Shown here: positions 51,305 through 60,100 of the stretch, one piece after another
Position numbering within the stretch: the first letter of the stretch is position 1
Layout of the letters: every line of letters starts with the position of its first letter
Assembly (NCBI GenBank): GCA_905234275.1
Contig: CAJOHD010000001.1
Coordinates: forward strand, 564,838 to 628,837
Length of the DNA: 64,000 bases
Direction of reading: 5' to 3'
DNA from: an uncultured Bacteroidales bacterium
GTDB lineage: Bacteria > Bacteroidota > Bacteroidia > Bacteroidales > F082
Position numbers and translations under genes: made by a program
The notes under the pieces: generated by a model
Database searches by the model: none
What the model was told of the DNA's origin: nothing
Seen by the model: the letters and a program-made list of their open reading frames with translations, nothing else

Positions 51305-53230
51305 TTAGTCTAATTTGTCGATATTCGAATCGTCTTCAACCCTCAGGTTGTCAATGATGAACTTCTGACGCTGGTCGGTGTTCTTTCCCATATAATATTT
51401 CAAAAGCTCAGGAATCGTCATGTCGTGGCGCAGGATAATCGGCTCCAGGCGCATATTTGGACCTATGAAATAGCTGAACTCGTCAGGAGATATCTCGCCA
51501 AGACCTTTGAATCGGGTGATTTCAGGATGAGCACCGAGCGACTTGATGGCATTGACACGTTCTTCGTCGGAATAGCAGTAAATAGTTTCTTTTTTGTTTC
51601 TAACGCGGAACAAAGGTGTTTGCAATATATAAAGGTGTCCGCCGCGAACCACGTCGGGGTAGAATTGCAGGAAGAATGTGAGCATCAGCAGGCGGATGTG
51701 CATGCCGTCAACATCGGCATCGGTGGCGATGACGATGTTGTTATATCTCAGATTCTCAATTGATTCGTCGATGTTTAGAGCGGCCTGTAATAGGTTGAAC
51801 TCCTCGTTCTCATAGACGATTTTCTTCGTCAAGCCATAGCAGTTAAGCGGTTTTCCACGGAGGCTGAACACTGCCTGTGTCTGTGCGTCGCGACTCTTGG
51901 TGATGCTGCCAGATGCTGAGTCGCCCTCGGTGATGAACAGCGTCGATTCAAGTCGTTTCTCGTGGTTGGTGTTGTAGTGAAGGCGGCAATCGCGCAATTT
52001 TCTGTTGTTGAGGCTGACTTTCTTTGCACTTTCGCGGGCAAGCTTCTTGATGTTAGCCATGCCTTTGCGCTCTTTCTCGTTCTGGATAATCTTGCGCATT
52101 AAGGATTCTGCGACATCGCTGTTCATGTGCAAGAATTTGTCGAAATGACGTTTGATGATATCAGTGATGTATGCCCTGATGGTCGTCTCGCTGTCTTTAT
52201 CCATGTAGTTCGACGAGAACTTTGTCTTGGTTTGGCCTTCAAACTCAGGATTGTCGACCTTTATCGATATTGCTGCTATAAAAGAGCTGCGGATATCAGA
52301 TGTTTCGTATTCTTTATTATAGAACTCCCTGATAGTCTTTGCGATAGCTTCGCGGAACACGTTAAGATGCGTGCCTCCGAGAGGGTTGTACTGACCGTTG
52401 GCAAAGGAGAAATACTCTTCGTTTGAAGTTACATTCGAATGTGTAAATGCGCACTCAAAGTCGCCTTCTTTGATGTGAATGATAGGGTAGGCGCAGGTGT
52501 CGAGCTTTCCGATTCTGCGTGTAAGAAGGTCGAGAAGTCCGTTTTTTGCCTGGTATTTCTGACCATTGAGGATGAGCGACAGTCCGCTATTCAAAAATGC
52601 GTAGTTCCAAATCATCTCATCGACGTATTCCATAAGGAAATGGTAGTTTCCAAACAGCTCGGCATCGGGCACGAATGTGATGTCGGTGCCGTTTTTCTGG
52701 TCTGTCGGGATGATGTCTGATTCTGAAAGTAGCTCGCCTTTTGAGAACTCAACTATTTTGGTCATTCCATCGCGGAATGCCTGTGCGCGGAAATAAGATG
52801 ACGCAGCGTTGGTGGCTTTTGCGCCCACACCATTCAAGCCCACGGCTTTTTTGAATGCGCCAGTGTTGTACTTTCCTCCAGTGTTCATCTGGCCCATACA
52901 GTCTTTGAGAGAGGCGAGAGGAATGCCACGTCCGTAGTCGCGCACGTGCACCTTGCCGTCGTTGATGTCTATCTCAATGACCTTTCCGGCGCCCATGTTA
53001 AACTCGTCGATGCTGTTGTCGACGATCTCCTTCAGCAGGATGTATATGCCGTCGTCGTGTGCCGAGCCGTCGCCTGCCTTGCCGATGTACATGCCAAGAC
53101 GTTTACGGATGTGCTCGTTCCACGAGAGATGCTGGATAGCCTCGTCGGTGTAATCGACCGGATTAACATTTGTGGTAAAATCTAACTCGTTGTCTTCCAA
53201 TACGTTGTCGTCAATAATATCTTCCGCCAT
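51305..53230 (-). CDS. parE: DNA topoisomerase IV subunit B
   Basis: A 641-residue type IIA topoisomerase ATPase subunit. The GHKL ATPase has EIVDNSIDEFNMGAG, VRDYGRGIPL and GLNGVGAKATNAAS. The transducer follows, and the Toprim domain has TEGDSASGSITKSRD and IATDADVDGMHIR. The long gap-free N-terminus with YIGKAGDGSAHDDGIYILLKEI and the absence of the GyrB insert point to ParE over GyrB. It decatenates daughter chromosomes together with ParC. parC is not next to it in this window. Confidence 0.92.
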   Translation of the reverse strand: MAEDIIDDNVLEDNELDFTTNVNPVDYTDEAIQHLSWNEHIRKRLGMYIGKAGDGSAHDDGIYILLKEIVDNSIDEFNMGAGKVIEIDINDGKVHVRDYGRGIPLASLKDCMGQMNTGGKYNTGAFKKAVGLNGVGAKATNAASSYFRAQAFRDGMTKIVEFSKGELLSESDIIPTDQKNGTDITFVPDAELFGNYHFLMEYVDEMIWNYAFLNSGLSLILNGQKYQAKNGLLDLLTRRIGKLDTCAYPIIHIKEGDFECAFTHSNVTSNEEYFSFANGQYNPLGGTHLNVFREAIAKTIREFYNKEYETSDIRSSFIAAISIKVDNPEFEGQTKTKFSSNYMDKDSETTIRAYITDIIKRHFDKFLHMNSDVAESLMRKIIQNEKERKGMANIKKLARESAKKVSLNNRKLRDCRLHYNTNHEKRLESTLFITEGDSASGSITKSRDAQTQAVFSLRGKPLNCYGLTKKIVYENEEFNLLQAALNIDESIENLRYNNIVIATDADVDGMHIRLLMLTFFLQFYPDVVRGGHLYILQTPLFRVRNKKETIYCYSDEERVNAIKSLGAHPEITRFKGLGEISPDEFSYFIGPNMRLEPIILRHDMTIPELLKYYMGKNTDQRQKFIIDNLRVEDDSNIDKLD

Positions 53231-53252
53231 GTTCTCAAAATTTTCTAATTTG

Positions 53253-53260
53253 CAAAAATA
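53253..53260 (-). promoter_or_regulatory. parE promoter, -7 box
   Basis: TATTTTTG followed by C on the minus strand, about 22 nt before the parE ATG. Confidence 0.7.
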
Positions 53261-53276
53261 GCATTTTTTTTGAGTC

Positions 53277-53350
53277 TTTAGACATTAGTCTTTAGTTTTT
53301 AGTCATTTTTTTTAACTAAAGTCTAAAGACTAAAGACTAACGACTAAAAA
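53277..53350. repeat. Self-complementary short repeat
   Basis: Units of AGTCTTTAG and the complementary CTAAAGACT face each other around an AT-rich centre, forming an imperfect hairpin between the divergent parE and EamA promoters. Confidence 0.65.
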
Positions 53351-53355
53351 TTTTG

Positions 53356-53363
53356 TAATTTTG
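53356..53363 (+). promoter_or_regulatory. Promoter of the EamA transporter gene
   Basis: TAATTTTG followed by C, 20 nt before the ATG. Confidence 0.7.
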
Positions 53364-53383
53364 CGCGATTTTTTGAGCAGAAA

Positions 53384-54274
53384 ATGGAAAAGATAACTTC
53401 AAATAAAAAGATATTCGGCACGATCTGCGGCATTCTTGCAGCGGTGTTTTATGGCACTAATCCTCTTGGCGCGTTGAAGCTCTACGAGCAGGGCATGAAC
53501 ACCAACTCAGTGCTTTTCAGCCGTTTCAGCATGGCGTGGATTATCATCTCTATCATATTGATTATCAAGAAGGAAAACCTGAAGGTGACGAAGAGGGAGT
53601 TTGGCACTTTGACGGCTCTCGGACTGCTTTTCACGGCTTCTTCGATGACGCTGTATTTCAGCTTCAAATACATCGCGGCGGGTGTGGCTTCGACGCTTCT
53701 GTTCACTTATCCTATCATGACTGCGGTTATTATGGGCTTGTTTTTCAAGGAGAAAGCAGGTATTAAGACCATTGTGGCAATAGTTTTGTCGTTGGTGGGT
53801 GTGCTTTTGCTTTATTGGAGCGATGCCAGCGGCGCTTTAAACACTTTAGGTGTAATCTTGGTGCTCGTTTCCGCTTTGACTTACGCCATCTACATCATTG
53901 TGGTAAACCGTTGCCCGCTTGAGATGTCGTCGTTTAAAATCAACTTCTACGTGGTGCTTTATTGTGCCATCGGAATGGCAGTGTTTGCTTGGCTTACCGG
54001 ACAGCCGCTGCAACTTCCGCATAATGCCGTCAGCTGGTTTTATGCAGCGTGGCTCGCAGTCGTACCTGCCACATTGTCGCTTGTTTTGATGGTATATGCC
54101 TCAAAATATGTTGGAGCTACCCCTACGGCAATCCTCGGTGCCCTCGAACCATTGACAGCGGTTTTAATCGGAATCTTCGTATTTGATGAGCCTTTTGGTG
54201 TTCGCCTTGCAATTGGTATCGTGTTGATTCTCAGCGCAGTGGTGATTACTGCATATCAGCCGAAAGGGAAGTAA
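53384..54274 (+). CDS. EamA/DMT-family transporter
   Basis: A 296-residue ten-helix drug/metabolite transporter with two EamA repeats (about 10-145 and 155-290). Each repeat ends in a typical block: STLLFTYPIMTAVIMGLFFKE and TPTAILGALEPLTAVLIGIFVFDEPF. It is an inner-membrane exporter of small metabolites such as amino acids or nucleosides; the substrate cannot be read. Single gene, overlapping the convergent regulator gene by 29 nt. Confidence 0.92.
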   Translation: MEKITSNKKIFGTICGILAAVFYGTNPLGALKLYEQGMNTNSVLFSRFSMAWIIISIILIIKKENLKVTKREFGTLTALGLLFTASSMTLYFSFKYIAAGVASTLLFTYPIMTAVIMGLFFKEKAGIKTIVAIVLSLVGVLLLYWSDASGALNTLGVILVLVSALTYAIYIIVVNRCPLEMSSFKINFYVVLYCAIGMAVFAWLTGQPLQLPHNAVSWFYAAWLAVVPATLSLVLMVYASKYVGATPTAILGALEPLTAVLIGIFVFDEPFGVRLAIGIVLILSAVVITAYQPKGK

Positions 54275-56057
54275 TCTGGTTTATCATTTCAACAAGTGTG
54301 AGTTTAAGATTACCTGTGTTGTCAAACATATCACGGTATCTTTGAATTCGTTTGTAGTGCTGATGATAATTCCTACCAGTGACAGCAGCAACATGTTTGT
54401 CGTCCAAACCTAATAGATACAGGCTGAAAATGATCTTATCGTCATATTTCAGTTTAGGGTATCTTGTCATAATCTGTTGCAGAGTACCGTCCAGATTGCG
54501 GTCGCACACTTCCACAATGTGCCGGCGCGTTTCTTCATCAATAACCAGTTCCGGGTAGCTGCAGTCTGTTTTTACGGGGATGTTTTGCATCGCTCCTACG
54601 TTTCGGCAAGTCTCGTCCTGCATTATGATACTAAGGCGTTCTTCAAATATAATTGGTTCCCTTTTGATGCCTGCTTTCATTTTTGTAATGTCGTCGTGCA
54701 TCAACTTCATCTTCTTTTTCATAATATCCGACTCCCGATGTGCGCTTTTTATCTTGCCTTGAAGCACTCCAATGAACCAGTTTTTTTCACCAATTTCTTT
54801 TTTATGTCTTTTCCTTTTAATTATCGTTATTACTTCTAAAACCAGGAAACCTGCTGCTGTTACACAGATAATGATTATTATTGCTGTAATCCAAGCTCTA
54901 CGTTTTGCTCTTAGGTGCTTTTCAGCATAATATTGATCGTATAGTGAGGCTAAGTTGGCCTTCAATGGAGCCTTTGAAATCTCATTCATCGACTCTTCAG
55001 CCATATATGGCGCATAATATGGTGCTTTATCCTCATTTCCGGTTATTTGGCACATTTCGATAATCCTGCTTGCTGCATGAATCTTGGTGCTCCAATCTCT
55101 CGGAAAAGCTTTTTCAAAATAATATATAGAGTTGGAATAATCATTATCTTTATAATACATTTCTCCAACAATCGAATAAAAAGTCATCTTCTCAAAATCA
55201 CTATCAGCATCACTAATGATTTCGGTCATTATTGATAATGCTGAACTTTTGTCACCTATGTCGAACAGACATGTCGCTCGTTTGCTTTTAATAAAACGTA
55301 TTGTAGCATTTTTAATTGATGCGATATTTATCAATGAATCTGCTATGTCTATATAGTACAACGCCTTTTCACAATTATCCTCCATCTCATGTATAATACT
55401 TGATATGTATCCCAAATTTGTTACAACGTTCTGATAGTCTTTGCAATCTGTGAAATATTGATTTGCCAAATTAAAACAATCCAGCGATTCATCAGGCATC
55501 ATATGAGTCAAATAAATCGATGCCAATCTGTTGTATGTCAATGCCTTAAAATGTTTGATGTCTTTTCTGTTATTGTTTTCGACATCGATATTATCAAGGG
55601 TTTTTAGTGAGCTGTAATATTCGGAGCATGCTTCCAAGATTAATTCTTTTTCCTCGAGAGACACACCTCTATAGTAGTGTGCACGCGCTTGTTGTAAAAG
55701 TACATCTGTGTTTGTTGAATGTTGTTGTGATAGACTATCGTAAAACCGGACTGCTTCGATGACGGCAGAATTGTTGGTCTGTTGGTAATTGTTTTTGTAA
55801 AGTGCTTCGGCTAAAAGAATCTGGTATTCAAAATAGTCGTTTTTTGTCATTTTATCCTCATCTATTGTGTCGGCAAGCTTGATAATCATGTCAAGAGCTA
55901 TGTCAGGATGTGCTGTCATGGTGTCGTTGATTGGTTTTAACACATTCTTGTGAAGCGGAGCTACATCCGATGAGAATAAATCATAGTTATCGCAACTTTG
56001 CAAAAGCGTAAGCAAAGTGACAACAATGGCTGTAATGATAAATCTTATCAACTTCAT
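54246..56057 (-). CDS. TPR-transmembrane regulator-like protein
   Basis: About 603 residues. An N-terminal lipoprotein-like signal (Cys22 in LLQSC) is followed by periplasmic TPR-like helices (about 40-380), one membrane segment (about 392-417, ITAIIIIICVTAAGFLVLEVI), a basic coiled coil (about 420-480) and a cytoplasmic C-terminus (about 500-603) with KLKYDDKIIFSLYLLGLDDKHVAAVTGRNYHQHYKRIQRYRD, which looks like a helix-turn-helix. It resembles Bacteroidota one-component membrane sensors. ATG 56057 fits the signal; the frame extends to a TTG inside the promoter. It is divergent from the DUF3244/Rhs genes and may regulate them. Confidence 0.8.
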   Translation of the reverse strand: MKLIRFIITAIVVTLLTLLQSCDNYDLFSSDVAPLHKNVLKPINDTMTAHPDIALDMIIKLADTIDEDKMTKNDYFEYQILLAEALYKNNYQQTNNSAVIEAVRFYDSLSQQHSTNTDVLLQQARAHYYRGVSLEEKELILEACSEYYSSLKTLDNIDVENNNRKDIKHFKALTYNRLASIYLTHMMPDESLDCFNLANQYFTDCKDYQNVVTNLGYISSIIHEMEDNCEKALYYIDIADSLINIASIKNATIRFIKSKRATCLFDIGDKSSALSIMTEIISDADSDFEKMTFYSIVGEMYYKDNDYSNSIYYFEKAFPRDWSTKIHAASRIIEMCQITGNEDKAPYYAPYMAEESMNEISKAPLKANLASLYDQYYAEKHLRAKRRAWITAIIIIICVTAAGFLVLEVITIIKRKRHKKEIGEKNWFIGVLQGKIKSAHRESDIMKKKMKLMHDDITKMKAGIKREPIIFEERLSIIMQDETCRNVGAMQNIPVKTDCSYPELVIDEETRRHIVEVCDRNLDGTLQQIMTRYPKLKYDDKIIFSLYLLGLDDKHVAAVTGRNYHQHYKRIQRYRDMFDNTGNLKLTLVEMINQITSLSADMQ

Positions 56058-56062
56058 AACGC

Positions 56063-56070
56063 AAATATAT
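56063..56070 (-). promoter_or_regulatory. Promoter of the TPR regulator gene
   Basis: TATATTTG followed by C on the minus strand, ending only 5 nt before ATG 56057, so the mRNA would be leaderless or nearly so. Confidence 0.6.
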
Positions 56071-56192
56071 TGAACTTTTTTCAATCTGTGATGCCGATTT
56101 TGATATTTTTAATTTCCTGATAATCAACTGAATAAGCTAAAAACAGGTAAAAATCGTAAAAATAAAAATTGAAAAGTTGAAAAATTTTACTA

Positions 56193-56200
56193 TATTTTTG
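56193..56200 (+). promoter_or_regulatory. Promoter of the DUF3244-Rhs unit
   Basis: TATTTTTG, 56 nt before the DUF3244 ATG. It is the only box seen upstream of the genes to about 62.5 kb. Confidence 0.6.
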
Positions 56201-56256
56201 TCATCGGAATTCCAAAAATGAAAAGAACAAAGCTTAACAATTAAAATCAACAAGCT

Positions 56257-56604
56257 ATGAAAAAGTTACTATTAATGATTATTGGGGTTTTTATATTTGC
56301 GAATCCTGTTTTTTGTGGAAATCCGATTATCTTGGTTTCTTCAAATCCCAATGCAGTCGGTAGAGATTATGCTAACAGCATAAACGCAGAACTTGATGGT
56401 CACGCTTTAACAGTTGTTTTCACAGAGAATCTAGGGCAGGTAGCAATTGAGGTGTCGATTTCTGGAGGCGGCGAGGTTGAAACCACATCTCTTTACACTC
56501 CATCCGGAGTAATAATCTATATTCCATACAGTGGAAGTTATATCGTAACATTCACTTTGCCGAATGGCGATGCATATTACGGGGAGTTTGAAGTGACGGA
56601 TTAA
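56257..56604 (+). CDS. DUF3244-like exported protein
   Basis: A 115-residue exported protein: signal peptide about 1-20 (ending VFCG), then a small beta-sandwich (ALTVVFTENLGQVAIEVSISGGGEVETTSLYTPSGVIIYIPYSGSYIVTFTLPNGDAYYGEF) like the DUF3244 proteins of Bacteroides. The motif order of a strand pair, a S-G-S-Y turn and the closing G-x-F strand fits that family. Function unknown. It starts the unit that continues, 18 nt later, into the T9SS-sorted protein and then the Rhs gene. Confidence 0.75.
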   Translation: MKKLLLMIIGVFIFANPVFCGNPIILVSSNPNAVGRDYANSINAELDGHALTVVFTENLGQVAIEVSISGGGEVETTSLYTPSGVIIYIPYSGSYIVTFTLPNGDAYYGEFEVTD

Positions 56605-56622
56605 TTTAGAATTGATACACTT

Positions 56623-57090
56623 ATGAAAAAAATCCGAATCTTTTTGATGGCAATGCTGTTATCAACAGCGTTGCCACATGATGTTTATGCTCAAAACGAC
56701 AAACTGGTTTCTTTCACATACGATAATAATGGTAATAGGACTTCGCTAAGCGTCATTATCATGAGAGCCGATGAAAACGACATAACAAACGGCAGCACAA
56801 ATGACAATCTTGAAACAATAGAAGAAGCTTACGGCGTTGCATCAGATACAATAAGTGGCATTAATGTGTCGATATTTCCTAATCCGACAAGCGATTACCT
56901 TATATTAACCACAGACTCTTATGAACAGATTCATGTGGCTTTGCTATCACTAAATGGAAACACCATATACGAAAGGACGCTTACATCCTGCCAGACAGAG
57001 CTTAATCTTTCCGATTTAGCCCAAGGAATGTATTTCCTCACAATTAATCATAATGGTGAAAGACATGTATGGAAAATTATCAAAATGTAA
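56623..57090 (+). CDS. T9SS-sorted protein with YD motif
   Basis: A 155-residue exported protein: signal peptide about 1-24 (ending VYAQ), then VSFTYDNNGNRTSLSV, which matches one YD/Rhs repeat (YDxxGNRTS). A linker follows, and residues 83-155 look like a type IX secretion system type A sorting domain (INVSIFPNPTSDYLIL, then LNLSDLAQGMYFLTINHNGERHVWKIIKM). The lone YD motif links it to the giant Rhs protein encoded next. The downstream Rhs frame is already open before this gene's stop. Confidence 0.82.
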   Translation: MKKIRIFLMAMLLSTALPHDVYAQNDKLVSFTYDNNGNRTSLSVIIMRADENDITNGSTNDNLETIEEAYGVASDTISGINVSIFPNPTSDYLILTTDSYEQIHVALLSLNGNTIYERTLTSCQTELNLSDLAQGMYFLTINHNGERHVWKIIKM

Positions 57091-57100
57091 AAACTTTTTT

Positions 57101-60100
57101 GTGAAAAAACTATTACTTTTTTTATTATTTTTGCCTTTGGTATTTCATGGAGAGAACAGAATACCAATAGTTGGTTCAATTGGCGGGACGGTAAATGCCA
57201 GCCTGTTAGGCGGTGCAATATATTCAATCCCTTTGGAGATACCTAAAGGAGTATGCAACATGCAGCCTGAAATCGGGATAATCTACAATAGCCAAAGCGG
57301 CAACGGTTTGCTCGGATACGGATGGAATATCAGCGGGATTTCCACAATAACCAGAACCGGCTCCACGTTATACCATGACGGAAAGATGACAGCTGCCGAC
57401 TTCAGTAATGATGACCAATTCTTACTTGACGGACAACGTCTTATACTTGTAGGAAGCAGCGGAAACAATTACGAGTATAAAACTGAAAATGACGAGTTTT
57501 CAAAAATAGTGTTTCAGAAGGAAAACGGTTATTTCTCAAAATGCGAGGTGAGATTGGAAAACGGTAATATCATAGAATATGGATATACAAGCAATTCCAA
57601 GTTGCTGGCAAGTGACGGAAACAATGTCATCAAATGGATGGTAAACAGTATTTCCGATAGAAACGGCAACACTATCTCGTATGTTTATGAGACATCAGGT
57701 GCAAACAGTGACATTTATATCAAACAGATATCATATACTTCGAACACCTCTGCAGGTCTTAATCCTCAGTTTGTAATATCTTTCACATATTCCAACAGAT
57801 TTGATGATTACCATTATTATGTGGCAGGGAACAAAGTACAGTGCAACAGGATTCTTACAAATATCGACATTTTAAACGGCAGCAATATTATAGAGTCCTA
57901 TGGGTTAACTTATGATAGTAACACTAACAGAATGTACAGCCTCTTGGAAGAAATATCGTTTTCAAAAGGCTATGATGAAATCACCCCGACTGTTATTGAA
58001 TGGAACACGCTTGACAGTGACGTGAACAACAACTCATTATCCTCACAGGAAATAAATTCGTCTATTCTCGAAGAAGTTACATTCGTTGGAGATTTCAATG
58101 GTGACGGATATTCTGACTTGTTGACAGTCCCATACAAGCCTCTTTACGGATACACTGGAGACGTTAGTGTTAAAGTATTTCTAAATAACAGATATGGCGG
58201 TTTTGGCACGTCACCAAATTACACCTTGTCAGTTCCACAAAAATTGGAATGGATTCATGTGTTTGATATTAATGGAGATGGCCGTGATGACATTGTGGCA
58301 CAGACAAAATTGTTAAACTCCCACCCAAGCATCGAGGAATATAGCACGGGGTTTACAGTATATGAGTCACAGTTTTCAGGAGGATTCACCAACGCGTATA
58401 GTACAACTATAGAAGGCAGATACTATGTCAAACCCGGAGATTTTATAGGTGAGGGCATAAAGGGGCTCATTCTTTTAAAACTTGACATTGTCGATGATAA
58501 TGACCGCGACTATATGATTTATGGTTATCCCGCCCTTTTACATTATGACAATGGTTATTCAATTGATAGTTTCAACGATTTCATAATAAATGTCGGTCTT
58601 ATAATTTCTGATGATTTTGACGGTGACGGATTATGCGAGGTTATGATTCTTGATTCTGAATATAACACAAACCTTTCATTTTACAAACAAAACGGGGCTT
58701 ATAGGGTGGCTACAACATCCGAAAGGTTTCAGAATCATGAACGAGCGTCATATTATACGGGCGACTTTAATAATGACGGCAAAGCCGATTTGTTTTTTGA
58801 TGACATTGACAACCATAAATGTGTCGCTCTATCCACAGGCACAGGATTTTCTGACTGGATAAGAATAAGCAATACCACTCTTGACAACGCTACATTACCG
58901 AATATGGTTATATACCGTTGTTCTCTTAACTATGTCTCTTCAGACATTTCCTATGGTGTCAGTTTATCTGATATTGACGGTGATGGCAAGACTGACATCA
59001 TTTTCTATAATGGCAACAACAGGCCCATCTTTTACAAAGATTTCAAAATCACCGACGAAACGACTCATACCGGTAATTTCAGAATTGAATACTGTGCTGA
59101 AAATAGTGATATTAGTTTTAAAAACCAGTATTTCACCATCGGTAACTTCTTGGGAAAAGACAATGTCGCGTTTATCGCCATTGACCCTAATAACCCGGCA
59201 ATTACAACAGACGACGAAACTAATATTTTCAGTTTTCCATCAACATCCGAACGGTTTTCAGTAAACTCCATAACCGACGGCATGGGAAGGACAACAGAAT
59301 TTGAATATGATTATTTGATGCCGGGAAGTTCGGGGTTTTATACTTTGAATGACAGACCTTTCGTTAACGATGTAAAACCTTTCTCGTTACCAATGCTGGC
59401 CATGAGAAGCTATTCTGAACATATTGGTTCAAACACCTATAAAACATCTTTCAGTTACAGCAATGTCCTTATGCATAGGACCGGGCGTGGTTTCGTTAAC
59501 TTTGAAAATGTTAATAAAACAAATTATATTAACAATATTTGTGCGAGATGGGAAGGTGGCTGGTTTGAGGTAAACACTACGGGGGTTAACGCCTTGGCTT
59601 TGCCAAGCCATGATTCGGTTTACGTTTACAACAATGGTGTGAAAACACTGTCTGAAACAACTGAATATGTTTTCGATAATGTAAAATGCAACCGACAGAG
59701 CACTTCTGGTGGAAACATGCTTATCGTCAGACCGGCGATGATATATAAGAAAGCGAAAACATATAACCCTGACTCCAACGGTGGGCTTATGTCTGTTGAA
59801 ATTGTTGAATACGAGTATAACTACAATAACAACAAAACATATTCCAACTCTTACGAATGCAAAAAAATATTGACTGGAATAAACGGGGCAGACTGCAACA
59901 GTTATTCAAACTGCCAATATAGAAGCGGAACACAATATCAATATGAAACAGATGACTATTCTAATTGGATAATAAACAGAAAAACAGAGGAAAAGACAAT
60001 AACTGTATTTGCTAACAAACCTGCCGTATCAAGAAAGAAAAATTTTGAGTATCTAAGCAACAGACCTTTCTTGGTTAGCAGCATGACTGACGCGCCAAAA

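Noticed and set aside
32748..53350. Spacer repeats as CRISPR
   Set aside because: Units are 7-10 bases and degenerate, with no constant repeat plus unique spacer pattern and no cas genes.
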